Assembly: GCF_001678755.1 (NCBI RefSeq)
Contig: NZ_LZDS01000027.1
Span: 1 to 64,000, forward strand
Reading direction: 5' to 3'
From: Acinetobacter gandensis
GTDB lineage: Bacteria; Pseudomonadota; Gammaproteobacteria; Pseudomonadales; Moraxellaceae
Length of the DNA: 64,000 nucleotides
In this document: one piece after another, positions 30,063 through 39,577 of the stretch
Position numbering within the stretch: position 1 is the first letter of the stretch
Layout: each line of letters begins with the position of its first letter
Notes under the pieces: model-generated
What the model was told of the DNA's origin: nothing
Databases searched by the model: none
What the model saw: only the letters and a program-made list of their open reading frames with translations
Program-made: the position numbers and the translations under genes

Positions 30063-31583
30063 TTACATCTGCGCACCAATCATCCATGGTACAAATTCTT
30101 CACCGCCAATCCCCAGTGCTTCACTCTTACTTTTTTCACCCGAAGCCACACGAATAAGCATTTCGAATATTTCCAGCCCTTTTTCCGCTACGCTGGAAGT
30201 GCCTTCCATGATATTTCCACAGTTAATATCCATATCGTCTAGCATTCGGTCATACATGGCAGTATTGGTCGCGATCTTGATCGAAGGTGAGGGTTTAGCC
30301 CCGAAACATGAACCACGTCCTGTAGTAAACGCCACCAGATTTGCACCCCCTGCAATCTGACCAGTAGCACCCATCGGGTCATAACCCGGTGCATCCATAA
30401 ACACCAGACCGTGAGTATCAATCGTTTCTGCATAACGGTATACGCCTTTTAATGGCGTTGAACCACTTTTGGCTACAGCACCTAAAGATTTCTCCAGAAT
30501 CGTGGTTAATCCACCTGCCTTATTACCGGGCGTCGGATTGTTATCAATACTGCCCTTTTCACGGTCGGCATAAGCTTCCCAGGAATGAATCAAATCTACA
30601 AGTTTATGTCCAACTTCAGTATTGACTGCGCGACGAGTCAGCAAATGTTCTGCTCCGTAAATCTCGGGTGTTTCAGACAAAATTGCGGTACCACCCTGAG
30701 CGACTAAATGATCTACTGCTACACCCAAGGCAGGGTTTGCGGTAATACCTGAATAGCCGTCAGAACCACCACACTGTAAAGCCACACATAAATGCGACAA
30801 TGGCAATGGCTCGCGAGCAATCTGGTTGGCTTCAGGCAAAATTTCTTCTACCAGTGCAATAGCCTTATCAATCGTTTTTTGTGTACCGCCTTCATCCTGC
30901 ATCACCAATGGTTTAATTTTGCTGGCATATTCAGGGTTTTTAGATTGGAGCAGCGGTTTCAACTGGTTAGCTTCACATCCCAGCCCGACGATAACGACGG
31001 CAGCAAAATTAGGATGTTCCATATAACCTGCAATGGTACGACGTAATTGTTTGAGTCCCTCTCCATGATGGTCAATACAGCAACCAAAACTATGCGACAG
31101 TGCCACTACGCCATCCACATTTGGATATTTGTCCATCATTTCAGGACGGTCAAAATATTGAGCGACTTTTTTAACCACCGTAGCTGAACAATTCACAGTA
31201 CTGATCACGCCAACATAATTTCGTGTCGCCACACGGCCATCCGCACGTTTTATGCCTAAAAAAGTACGCGACTGCGGTGCAGCGGTCACCGGAATTACAT
31301 TTTCTCCAAAGGCATAATCACGGTCAAAATCGGCCATGGCCAGATTGTGTACATGCACATGTTCGCCCGCTTTAATGTCGCGGGTAGCAAAGCCAATAAT
31401 CTGTCCATAACGCAAAATGGCATCACCCTGAAAAATATTTTCCAGCGCAACTTTATGGGCAGCGGGAATTTCTTCCAGAGTAACCATTTGTTCGGAAACT
31501 ATGGTCTGTGGGGCTAAATGGGTTTTTGCAATTGCAATATTATCATTAGGATGTAATTGAAGAATATGAGATAGATTCGTCAT
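30063..31583 (-). CDS. UxaA/GarD-family altronate or galactarate dehydratase
   Basis: The ATG at 31583 (MTNLSHILQLHPND) has a GAAAGGAAG site and gives 506 residues; a longer frame up to 31649 lacks a good start. The N-terminal SAF domain (about 1-95) holds HKVALENI and HVHVHN. The large UxaA domain has the conserved Cys/His blocks SFGCCIDHHGEGL, VIVGLGCEANQ, QCGGSDGYSGITANP and TTGRGSCFGA. Family members dehydrate altronate to 2-keto-3-deoxygluconate (UxaA) or galactarate to keto-deoxy-glucarate (GarD). With kdgT next to it, altronate or a related acid is plausible. The LysR gene is transcribed divergently. Confidence 0.88.
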   Translation of the reverse strand: MTNLSHILQLHPNDNIAIAKTHLAPQTIVSEQMVTLEEIPAAHKVALENIFQGDAILRYGQIIGFATRDIKAGEHVHVHNLAMADFDRDYAFGENVIPVTAAPQSRTFLGIKRADGRVATRNYVGVISTVNCSATVVKKVAQYFDRPEMMDKYPNVDGVVALSHSFGCCIDHHGEGLKQLRRTIAGYMEHPNFAAVVIVGLGCEANQLKPLLQSKNPEYASKIKPLVMQDEGGTQKTIDKAIALVEEILPEANQIAREPLPLSHLCVALQCGGSDGYSGITANPALGVAVDHLVAQGGTAILSETPEIYGAEHLLTRRAVNTEVGHKLVDLIHSWEAYADREKGSIDNNPTPGNKAGGLTTILEKSLGAVAKSGSTPLKGVYRYAETIDTHGLVFMDAPGYDPMGATGQIAGGANLVAFTTGRGSCFGAKPSPSIKIATNTAMYDRMLDDMDINCGNIMEGTSSVAEKGLEIFEMLIRVASGEKSKSEALGIGGEEFVPWMIGAQM

Positions 31584-31744
31584 TGCGTGCTTCCTTTCTA
31601 AATGCTGACTGTTTGACATAAATTCCATGCCTTTCGCTGGCGTGATCAAACATCAAATGCCTGATTGATTTTCATCATAGTCTTTTTATTTTTGACAATC
31701 TGTGATATTTACTACACACATTGTTGAATCAGATTGGACAATCC

Positions 31745-32614
31745 ATGTCTGCAAGAATCCCTCCTCTGCATCTTATTTATGCTTTTGAAGCTGTAGTCAG
31801 GCATTCCTCTTTTTCCAAAGCTGCCGATGAGCTGAATGTTACTCGAAGCACTATTTCACATAGAATTCAAACTCTGGAAAAACTCCTCAATACCATTTTA
31901 TTTGAACGCACCACACGCAAGCTGAATTTAAATGCTGCAGGTGCTTCCTATTACTTGGCAGTTAAGGAAGCTCTAGTTTCTTTAGATAATTTAAATAAAA
32001 TTAATTCGCATAACCTATATAAAAAAACCATTACCATTTCTTCACCTCCTACCTTTGCGAATATTTATTTGCTGCCTCGATTAAAAGATTTTCTAGATCA
32101 ATATCCGAATATTGAGATTGCAATTGAAATCGCAAAATCACAATTGGACTATGAAATTAGCAAAGTTGATTTCGATATCCGATATGGTAGTGGTGTATAC
32201 CCAGGCATGCAAAGCCGCCAGATCAGCAGAGATACTATCTTTCCAGTCGCTTCTCCTTACTATGTCAAAAGCAAAAATATTCGCCAGCCTAGAGATTTAG
32301 AAAACTGTGATTTTCTTAGAAGTTATCTGGAACCTTGGTCGTCTTGGTTTATTCAAGCCCATCTGGATTGGAAAGAGCCGACTCAAGGACATCGTTTTGA
32401 AGATTTATCATTACTTTATCATGCAGCCCAAAACAGCTGGGGCGTGGCATTAGCAAGAGAGTCTCTGGTCATGAAACAAATTAATCAGGGTACGCTGGTT
32501 CAGCTGTTCGACATTACAGCAGAGCCCCTTTTTCAATATTATGCAATTATCGACCCCAGAAAGAATTTGTCTGACGAAGCATCAATGTTTATTGACTGGC
32601 TATGTCGGACTTGA
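31745..32614 (+). CDS. LysR-family regulator of the sugar-acid genes
   Basis: The ATG at 31745 (MSARIPPLHLIYAFE) gives 289 residues. The N-terminal helix-turn-helix is AVVRHSSFSKAADELNVTRS. Then come TISHRIQTLEKLL and a GcvA-like effector domain with RYGSGVYPGMQSRQI and LEPWSSWF. It is divergent from the dehydratase gene, the classic LysR arrangement, so it probably activates kdgT and the dehydratase on a sugar acid. A possible -35 TTGACA is at 31692-31697, and a loose inverted repeat (31695-31702 / 31730-31737) lies in the gap. It reads towards the sthA terminator. Confidence 0.87.
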   Translation: MSARIPPLHLIYAFEAVVRHSSFSKAADELNVTRSTISHRIQTLEKLLNTILFERTTRKLNLNAAGASYYLAVKEALVSLDNLNKINSHNLYKKTITISSPPTFANIYLLPRLKDFLDQYPNIEIAIEIAKSQLDYEISKVDFDIRYGSGVYPGMQSRQISRDTIFPVASPYYVKSKNIRQPRDLENCDFLRSYLEPWSSWFIQAHLDWKEPTQGHRFEDLSLLYHAAQNSWGVALARESLVMKQINQGTLVQLFDITAEPLFQYYAIIDPRKNLSDEASMFIDWLCRT

Positions 32615-32634
32615 TTTTTTATAAGTAGATGCAA

Positions 32635-32667
32635 CAAAAAAACCCGCAAGCCTAAACTTACGGGTTC
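32635..32667 (-). terminator. Terminator of sthA
   Basis: Hairpin ACCCGCAAG / CTTACGGGT (32642-32665) with a T run on the minus strand. Its near copy lies at the far end of the kdgT island (28702-28725). It may also serve the LysR gene. Confidence 0.85.
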
Positions 32668-32688
32668 GATGCTAATTAGCAAAAAATT

Positions 32689-34104
32689 TTAGAACAAACG
32701 GTTCATACCATTTAAGGTTGCAACGCGATACGCTTCAGCCATCGTTGGATAGTTGAATGTCGTTTCCACAAAATACTTAATGGTATTTTTTGGACTGTTC
32801 ATTACAGCTTGGCCAATATGGATAATTTCTGAAGCATTATTACCGAAACAATGTACGCCTAAAATTTCTAAAGTATCACGATGGAATAAGATTTTAAGCT
32901 CACCCACGGTGTCACCAGTAATTTGTGCACGTGCCAAATGACGGAAAGATGCTTGCCCCACTTCATACGGAATTTTTTCTTCAGTTAACTGTTGCTCAGT
33001 TTTACCAATCGAAGAAATTTCAGGAATCGTATAAATACCCGTTGGGATATCGGTAACTGGTGCGATACCTTCTTCACCGCTCATATTTGAACCTGCACAA
33101 CGACCTTGGTCATAGGCAGCAGAAGCAAGTGATGGCCAACCAATAACGTCACCCGCAGCGTAGATATTTTCTACTTCTGTTTGATACTGATCGTTTACTG
33201 TTAGTTGACCACGGCTATTTGGCTTAATGCCAACATTTTCAAGCCCTAAACCATCTGTATTACCAGAACGGCCGTTACACCATAAAATGGCATCGGCTTT
33301 AATTTTCTTACCACTTTGCAAGTGTAGAACTACGTGATCATCATGAGTTTCCAAATGATCAATTTGCTCATTATGACGAATCAACACACCCTGTTCACGT
33401 AAGCGATATGACAAGGCATCAGAAATTTCGTCATCCAAGTAGCTTAATAATTTGTGTTGGGTATTAATCAGATCTACTTTATGGTCTAGACCAATGAAAA
33501 TTGATGCGTATTCACAACCAATTACACCTGCACCATAAATAATAATTTTTTGGATTGAATAATCCAGATCCAAAATTTTGTCTGAATCAAATACACGTGG
33601 GTGATTGAAATCAAGCGCAGCAGGACGGTAAGGACGAGAACCTGTCGCAATCACTAATTGTTGGAAAACTAAAGTTTCTGTAACGCCTTCTGGGCTAAAA
33701 ATAAGCACCGTATTTTGATCTTGAACATACGCACGACCATGATAGATATCAATCTTATTACGATCGTAAAAACGCGAGTGAGTTTCAACTTGTTGTTGAA
33801 TCACTTTATGAGCATTACGTAAAACCTGCTTCATCGTAAACTGTTTCCAGTCACCGACTTTTTGGAACATAGGATCACGTTGGTAACGTAAAATGCTTGA
33901 AACTGTCTGACGCAGCGCCTTACTTGGGATAGTACCAACATGGGTACAGTTACCACCAAGCTGTTCACGCATATCTACAATGGCAACTCGCTTACCAGAT
34001 TTAGCAAGTTTCATTGCAGCGCCTTCACCAGCAGGGCCAGAACCGAGAACAACCGCATCGTATTTCACGAATGTTCCACTAACGACCTCTTTCTTACGTG
34101 GCAT
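32689..34104 (-). CDS. sthA: Soluble pyridine nucleotide transhydrogenase
   Basis: This 471-residue flavoprotein of the lipoamide-dehydrogenase family begins with the FAD motif [34 protein letters not shown] at about 52-65 keeps only one of the two active-site cysteines of the disulfide reductases, which is diagnostic of SthA. The NAD(P)-binding [16 protein letters not shown] and the [13 protein letters not shown] block are present. It re-oxidises excess NADPH with NAD+ in the cytoplasm. AAGGAG precedes the ATG. Confidence 0.95.
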   Translation of the reverse strand: MPRKKEVVSGTFVKYDAVVLGSGPAGEGAAMKLAKSGKRVAIVDMREQLGGNCTHVGTIPSKALRQTVSSILRYQRDPMFQKVGDWKQFTMKQVLRNAHKVIQQQVETHSRFYDRNKIDIYHGRAYVQDQNTVLIFSPEGVTETLVFQQLVIATGSRPYRPAALDFNHPRVFDSDKILDLDYSIQKIIIYGAGVIGCEYASIFIGLDHKVDLINTQHKLLSYLDDEISDALSYRLREQGVLIRHNEQIDHLETHDDHVVLHLQSGKKIKADAILWCNGRSGNTDGLGLENVGIKPNSRGQLTVNDQYQTEVENIYAAGDVIGWPSLASAAYDQGRCAGSNMSGEEGIAPVTDIPTGIYTIPEISSIGKTEQQLTEEKIPYEVGQASFRHLARAQITGDTVGELKILFHRDTLEILGVHCFGNNASEIIHIGQAVMNSPKNTIKYFVETTFNYPTMAEAYRVATLNGMNRLF

Positions 34105-34312
34105 TCAACGCTCCTTAAGCAAATATATCTTTAATCTAGGCTCTATTATGACGTATATCCTAACTTTTTTGGATATTTAGCTCACATATATTATGTGATA
34201 ACAACATTTATTATATGAATATCGTTTTCCCCCTATTTAGGCATAAGTCCGCTATAATAACTCAGCTATTTTTTTGAATATCTCCTCGTCAAAAACAGTG
34301 GAAAAGTTGAAT

Positions 34313-35326
34313 ATGTCTGAGAACCGTAAACCTGAACAGGGTGTTAAACTTCGTGGCGCAGAAAAAGTCGCTCGCATACCCGTGAAGGTCATTCCAACGG
34401 TTGAAACGCCTCGCAAACCTGACTGGATTCGGGTCAAAATGGCAGCTCCTGATGAAGTTCAACGCATCAAAACAACTTTACGCGCACAAAAATTACATAC
34501 CGTGTGTGAAGAAGCGGCTTGCCCGAACTTACCAGAATGCTTTGGTGGCGGTACTGCAACCTTTATGATTATGGGTGACATCTGTACACGTCGCTGCCCA
34601 TTCTGCGATGTTGCACATGGTCGCCCAAATGCACTTGATCCTGATGAACCACGTCATATGGCAGAAACCATTGCCAATTTAGGTCTTAAATATGCAGTGA
34701 TCACCTCTGTAGACCGTGATGACCTGATTGATGGCGGTGCACAGCACTTCGTAGACTGTATTAAAGAAGCACGCGATTTAAGTCCAAAAACCTTATTGGA
34801 AATCTTAGTTCCTGACTTCCGTGGTCGTATGGATGTTGCATTACGTATTATGACGGAATGCCCTCCTGACGTGTTTAACCACAATATTGAGACTGTGCCG
34901 CGTTTGTATAAAGCAATGCGTCCGGGTTCAGATTACCAACATTCTTTAAATTTATTAAAAATGTTTAAAGAATACTGCCCAGATGTTCCAACCAAGTGTG
35001 GTTTGATGGTTGGTATCGGTGAAACTGAAGAAGAAGTTATTGCGCTCCTTGATGATTTACATGCACATGGCGTGGATTATGTGACTATTGGTCAATATTT
35101 ACAGCCTTCTAAAGAACATGCACCGATCGATCGTTTCGTAACGCCTGAAGAGTTTGACCGCTATACCGCTCATGGTCAAAAACTTGGTTTCCGTAATATT
35201 TGGGCTGCACCAATGGTACGTTCAAGTTACTTTGCAGACCGTCAATACTACGGTGAACCTGTACCGGCGGTACGTCGTAAAACAGATCCTGCTAAAAAAA
35301 TTGCTGTTCAAACGATTGAAGCTTAA
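34313..35326 (+). CDS. lipA: Lipoyl synthase
   Basis: The ATG at 34313 ([13 protein letters not shown]) gives 337 residues; a TTG further upstream is less likely. LipA is a radical SAM enzyme that inserts two sulfurs into protein-bound octanoate. The first cluster is the auxiliary [12 protein letters not shown] (C-x4-C-x5-C). The SAM cluster CTRRCPFC (C-x3-C-x2-C) follows at about residues 95-102, and the C-terminal RSSYFADR holds the serine ligand of the auxiliary cluster. The substrate comes from LipB or LplA, neither visible here. Confidence 0.97.
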   Translation: MSENRKPEQGVKLRGAEKVARIPVKVIPTVETPRKPDWIRVKMAAPDEVQRIKTTLRAQKLHTVCEEAACPNLPECFGGGTATFMIMGDICTRRCPFCDVAHGRPNALDPDEPRHMAETIANLGLKYAVITSVDRDDLIDGGAQHFVDCIKEARDLSPKTLLEILVPDFRGRMDVALRIMTECPPDVFNHNIETVPRLYKAMRPGSDYQHSLNLLKMFKEYCPDVPTKCGLMVGIGETEEEVIALLDDLHAHGVDYVTIGQYLQPSKEHAPIDRFVTPEEFDRYTAHGQKLGFRNIWAAPMVRSSYFADRQYYGEPVPAVRRKTDPAKKIAVQTIEA

Positions 35327-35337
35327 TTCGTTTAAAG

Positions 35338-35372
35338 CATAAAAAAAATCCCTCACCTTTGAGGGATTTTTT
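35338..35372 (+). terminator. Terminator after lipA
   Basis: Stem ATCCCTCA / TGAGGGAT with loop CCTT at about 35347-35367, with A and T runs on both sides. Confidence 0.88.
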
Positions 35373-35752
35373 TATGCTCATTTCATTGCTGTGTTTATTG
35401 CAAAATTACACTCGCCTTACATTTATCCCACAGTCCACAATTTACATTGATTAAATTTCACTCTATTTTTAAATATATTGAATTATCAATACTATGCCGA
35501 TTGTTCATTTTTATCATGAGGTTTAGAACATTAAAAACCTTGTACTTCACTTTAAAAACATTGAACAAAAAATACATATAAGGATGAAGCTGTGTTGGGT
35601 GCTGTGTCACCAACTTGCTATAAATTTTCACCCAGTTCCCTATACATAGCCCAGCCTTTGAAACTGTATTACAGCATGCGGAAACTGCATTGATATAGAA
35701 TTATTTAATGCTCATCCAAGTTACGTATATACAGACAACTGGAGGGTAAGCG
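35373..35752. other. Intergenic region upstream of fadE
   Basis: No gene is seen in this stretch. It holds the fadE promoter, not clearly identified. A strong ribosome site GGAGGG is at 35741-35746. No palindrome resembling a FadR or PsrA site stood out. Confidence 0.4.
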
Positions 35753-38296
35753 ATGTATTTCATCATCAGTCTATTCATTCTGATTTTGAGCCTTTGGGCT
35801 GTTTTCTTTTTTAGCCTGTCTCGTACTACAGGTGCAATTTCACTCATTGTTATATCAGTTTTAATTGCCTTACTCAGCCCGTGGTCATTACTGCTCGGTC
35901 TTCCGCTCATCCTCATCAGTCTTGTTGTGCTGATTGAGCCTTTACGTATGGCATTCATTTCTAAACCCACCTATAAAGTACTCGCTAATGCCATGCCGAG
36001 CATGAGTAGTACCGAACGTGAAGCACTCGACTCTGGTACAAGTTGGTGGGAAAAAGAGTTATTTATGGGTGCACCCAATTGGGAAACCTTTAATAACTAC
36101 CCTTATCCAAAACTCTCAAATGAAGAGCAAGCGTTCTTAGATAATGAAGTTGAACAGCTATGTAGCATGTTAAATGAATGGGAAATTTACCATCAACATA
36201 AAGAGCTACCAGAACATGTTTGGCAATTCATCAAATCTAATGGCTTCTTGGGCTTAATTATTCCCAAAGAGTATGGTGGTCGTGAATTTAGCTCCTTCGC
36301 GCAAAGTCGCATTATGAGTAAAATTGCCTCACGCTCACTGACAACAGCCGTGAGCTGTATGGTGCCTAACTCACTCGGTCCTGGTGAATTATTATTACAC
36401 TACGGAACGGACGCACAGAAAGACCGCTACCTACCCGGTCTTGCTAGAGGTGAAGAAATCCCCTGCTTTGGCCTAACTAGTCCTGAAGCAGGCTCTGATG
36501 CGGGCGCTATTCCAGATACCGGTGTGGTGTGTTACGGACACTTTGAGGGACAGCAAGTGCTTGGCCTCAACATGAATTTCTCTAAACGTTGGATCACTCT
36601 CGCCCCCATTGCCACTGTGGTTGGTCTGGCTTTTAAAATGTACGATCCAGATGGTTTACTTGGTGATACCAACAAAAAAGAATACGGTATTACTTGTGCA
36701 CTTTTACCTGCATCACACACGGGTGTAAAAGTTGGCGCACGACATAATCCAGGCTCCCCTTTTATGAATGGTACTGTCGATGGCGAAAATGTCTTTATTC
36801 CATTGGACTGGATTATCGGTGGTGTAAAAAATGCCGGCAAAGGCTGGCGTATGCTGATGGAATGCCTTGCTGTGGGCCGTGGTATTTCACTTCCCGCCTT
36901 ATCTACAGCCGCAGGTGAGATGGCGTATTTAAATGTCGGTGCATTTTCTCGCGTGCGTCAGCAGTTTAAAATTTCTGTCGGTAAGTTCGAAGGCGTTCAA
37001 GAAGCCACCAGTGATATTGCTAGTGATGCTTATATGCTTGAAGCATTCCGCTATTTGGTCACGTGTGGACTAAATCAAGGTGGTAAACCTGCGGTTATGA
37101 CGGCGATGGCAAAATATTACGCCACAGAAACCATGCGTAAAGTGGTCAATCACGGGATGGATGTTGTGGGTGGTCGTGCAATTCAAATGGGGCCACGTAA
37201 TTTCTTAGCACTGAACTATCAAGCCATTCCAGTATCGATTACTGTTGAAGGTGCCAATATTCTAAGTCGATCTTTAATGATATTTGGACAAGGTTCGATG
37301 CGTTGTCATCCGTATTTATTTGAAGAACTACAACTCCTACAATCCGAAGATAAAGACACAGCGCTAAAAACCTTTAATGACATGCTGTTTAAACATTTGG
37401 GCTATACCTTTAACCGAACCGCTCGCTCATTTGCCTATGGGTTTACTGGAGGCTCTAGCGATGCTCCGAAAAGTGCAACGGAATTTAGCTTGCCCTATTA
37501 CAAAATCATCAACCGTTTAAGTGCAAATTTTGCCTTAACTGCAGACATGTGCTTAGGACTTTTGGCCGGTGATATTAAACGTAAAGAAATGCTTTCTGGC
37601 CGCCTTGCTGATATTCACGCCCATCTGTTTATTGCGACCGCCATTTTAAAATACTTTGAACACAGTAAAAAAACGTCTGCAGAAGAATTACATGCACGTT
37701 TAGCCGTAGAAAAAGCGTTATTTAATGCACAAGAAGCTTTTTATGGCTTATTTGCCAACTTCCCGATGCGTATGGCAGCAGGTGTGATCAAAGTTATATG
37801 CTTCCCATTTGGACGTCCATTAGATGCGCCTAAAGACAAACTTAAAAGACAAGTTGCAGACAGTATGATGGAGGACAACGCTTTCCGTCAGGAACTGAAA
37901 AAGCATGTGTATTACTCAACTCTGCCTGATGATGTAACAGGTCGTATGGAATCCACATTCTTGATGCTACTTGAGATTGAGCCATTATGGGATCGTTTTA
38001 AAAAAGCCGAATCCAAAGGAACGTTTTCTGGCTTGAGTTTTGAAGAACATATTCAAGATGCCCTACTACAAGGTTTTATCAATACACAGGAAGCAGAACA
38101 ATTGACTTGCTATAACGCCAAACGTTTTGACAGCATGCTAACGGATGTGTTCGATATGAAGCTTGATCAAGTCTTGCCTTTACATAATCCACACTTAAAG
38201 CAAAATCAATCTGAGCAAGACCAAGAAATGCATAGTGAAACTAATCCAAACGATCAGGACAACAAACAAGAACCTGAAGCATTTTTAAGGTTTTAA
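35753..38296 (+). CDS. fadE: Acyl-CoA dehydrogenase, FadE type
   Basis: This 847-residue protein carries out the first step of fatty-acid beta-oxidation and is the size of E. coli FadE (814). Two membrane segments at the N-terminus (about 1-65) anchor it. The acyl-CoA dehydrogenase core follows: FLGLIIPKEYGGREFSSFAQ, then CFGLTSPEAGSDAGAIPDTG, and GMDVVGGRAIQMGPRNF with the flavin-contact region. A helical C-terminal extension (about 560-847) is typical of this class. Alternative names FadE5/FadE-like exist because Acinetobacter has several copies. Confidence 0.93.
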   Translation: MYFIISLFILILSLWAVFFFSLSRTTGAISLIVISVLIALLSPWSLLLGLPLILISLVVLIEPLRMAFISKPTYKVLANAMPSMSSTEREALDSGTSWWEKELFMGAPNWETFNNYPYPKLSNEEQAFLDNEVEQLCSMLNEWEIYHQHKELPEHVWQFIKSNGFLGLIIPKEYGGREFSSFAQSRIMSKIASRSLTTAVSCMVPNSLGPGELLLHYGTDAQKDRYLPGLARGEEIPCFGLTSPEAGSDAGAIPDTGVVCYGHFEGQQVLGLNMNFSKRWITLAPIATVVGLAFKMYDPDGLLGDTNKKEYGITCALLPASHTGVKVGARHNPGSPFMNGTVDGENVFIPLDWIIGGVKNAGKGWRMLMECLAVGRGISLPALSTAAGEMAYLNVGAFSRVRQQFKISVGKFEGVQEATSDIASDAYMLEAFRYLVTCGLNQGGKPAVMTAMAKYYATETMRKVVNHGMDVVGGRAIQMGPRNFLALNYQAIPVSITVEGANILSRSLMIFGQGSMRCHPYLFEELQLLQSEDKDTALKTFNDMLFKHLGYTFNRTARSFAYGFTGGSSDAPKSATEFSLPYYKIINRLSANFALTADMCLGLLAGDIKRKEMLSGRLADIHAHLFIATAILKYFEHSKKTSAEELHARLAVEKALFNAQEAFYGLFANFPMRMAAGVIKVICFPFGRPLDAPKDKLKRQVADSMMEDNAFRQELKKHVYYSTLPDDVTGRMESTFLMLLEIEPLWDRFKKAESKGTFSGLSFEEHIQDALLQGFINTQEAEQLTCYNAKRFDSMLTDVFDMKLDQVLPLHNPHLKQNQSEQDQEMHSETNPNDQDNKQEPEAFLRF

Positions 38297-38337
38297 TTTA
38301 TTAAAGTCTTCATTTTTGTCGCAATTAAATTCATCTT

Positions 38338-38372
38338 GAAAAGCGCTGCTCAGGCAGCGCTTCATCTTTATT
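38338..38372 (+). terminator. Terminator after fadE
   Basis: Stem AAGCGCTGC (38341-38349) / GCAGCGCTT (38354-38362) with loop TCAG. The T run is modest. Confidence 0.7.
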
Positions 38373-38481
38373 TAAATGCAATTGAACAGGACACCATTTA
38401 GACCTTTGACCAATAGTATATCTATCAAGCAGGCGTACCCTTAGGCTTGATTATAAAACAACACTTTGAGGGTCTTTAAAA

Positions 38482-38868
38482 ATGTCACAACAAGACTATG
38501 AAAATGGTTTAAAAGTTCGCACCGAAGTCATGGGCGAACACTTTGTAAAACGTGCACAAGACAATACGGTACCATTCACACAGCCACTACAAGATTGGAT
38601 CAATGAACATGCATGGGGTTCAACATGGCAACGTGAAGGGGTTTTACCACGCAAATACCGTTCTTTAATTACAATTGCTTTTCTCGTAGCGCAAAAGAGT
38701 CCAACTGAACTGAAAGGCCATGTCCGAGGCGCATTGAATAACGGTGCAAGTGTAGAAGAAATTCAGGAAGTTTTGTTGCATAGTCTCCCCTACTGTGGTG
38801 CACCAGCTACTCAAGAAGCATTTCGCGCCGCACTTGAAGTTATTAATGACTATCAGAAAATTGAATAA
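38482..38868 (+). CDS. Carboxymuconolactone-decarboxylase-like (PcaC/AhpD-fold) protein
   Basis: This 128-residue helical protein has the family layout: WGSTWQREGVLPRKYRSLITIAFLVAQ and HVRGALNNGASVEEIQEVLLH. The closing helix includes SLPYCGAPATQEAFRAALEV with a Cys. It is close to PcaC gamma-carboxymuconolactone decarboxylase in form, but the typical pca operon is absent, so a different substrate or a redox role is possible. A good GAGGG ribosome site precedes the ATG. It is single and followed by a terminator. Confidence 0.8.
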   Translation: MSQQDYENGLKVRTEVMGEHFVKRAQDNTVPFTQPLQDWINEHAWGSTWQREGVLPRKYRSLITIAFLVAQKSPTELKGHVRGALNNGASVEEIQEVLLHSLPYCGAPATQEAFRAALEVINDYQKIE

Positions 38869-38888
38869 ATGTTCACTGAGTATTTCAA

Positions 38889-38921
38889 ATAAAAAACCGC
38901 AGTTTATGCGGTTTTTTATTC
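38889..38921 (+). terminator. Terminator after the CMD-like gene
   Basis: Stem AAAAACCGCA / TGCGGTTTTT with loop GTTTA and flanking A and T runs, about 38891-38917. Confidence 0.88.
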
Positions 38922-39178
38922 CTTTTTAACCCATTTTTATTCAGTCAGCACATGAAAGTACTATTGTAGAACCGTAATTTGCGGTTGCCAAAATGCTCCA
39001 TGCCCACCTATACCCGATGAAAGCACCACATATGCCGCTTGAGAGTCAGACTGGCATGAATAAAGCTGATAGGACATCATGTATCTTGAATGTACTAAAT
39101 TATTTATGCCATTCAGCAAAAAATATGCCGTTAAAATATATGCTTTAAATATATAACTGGTTGATAACCTGTAATCCC
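38922..39178. other. Intergenic region between two convergent genes
   Basis: No convincing gene. An open frame on the minus strand (38961-39188) overlaps the neighbouring small gene, has only a TTG start and shows no protein-like pattern. I leave it out. Confidence 0.5.
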
Positions 39179-39436
39179 TTAAGGCCAATACACATTAAAA
39201 TTATAAAAAAACTCGTTCACTTCAAAGCGAACTTGATAACCCAATTCAGTTAATTCTGCTGATAAACTCCGGATTTCTTCTAAAGGTAGATGCTTTGGTA
39301 ACACCGTAAATACTGCTGTATTGCCTTGCTTAGCATTATCTTCAATCAACAAAGCTAATCTCGCCTTGTATAAAGAAATATCCAAATTGGCTTGGCTCGA
39401 GAGTACTTTGGCATGTTCTGCAGGTAAAAAACTCAT
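39179..39436 (-). CDS. Hypothetical protein, 85 residues
   Basis: I do not recognise a family. A good AAGAAG site precedes the ATG. The protein starts MSFLPAEHAKVLSSQANLD and ends with an aromatic stretch (FFYNFNVYWP). The middle is a helix-strand pattern such as LPLEEIRSLSAELTELGYQVRF. There is no membrane segment. It sits alone between terminators and the DegS-type gene, so no context helps. Confidence 0.6.
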   Translation of the reverse strand: MSFLPAEHAKVLSSQANLDISLYKARLALLIEDNAKQGNTAVFTVLPKHLPLEEIRSLSAELTELGYQVRFEVNEFFYNFNVYWP

Positions 39437-39542
39437 CTTCTTATACGCTTATGTCATTCTTGTTAAACTTAAAGTAAGCCAATTCATCAAGACAATACAT
39501 TGCATTTTTTGTAAATTGAATTCCGGACCAATTATTTTATGA

Positions 39543-39577
39543 CCAAAAAAAATCCCTCATGGTGAGGGATTTTTTCT
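39543..39577. terminator. Terminator after the DegS/AlgW-type gene
   Basis: Stem AATCCCTCA / TGAGGGATT at about 39551-39571 with long A and T runs. It can act on both strands. Confidence 0.85.

Noticed and set aside
38961..39188. 75-residue minus-strand frame
   Set aside because: TTG start only, overlaps the neighbouring 85-residue gene and has no protein-like features.
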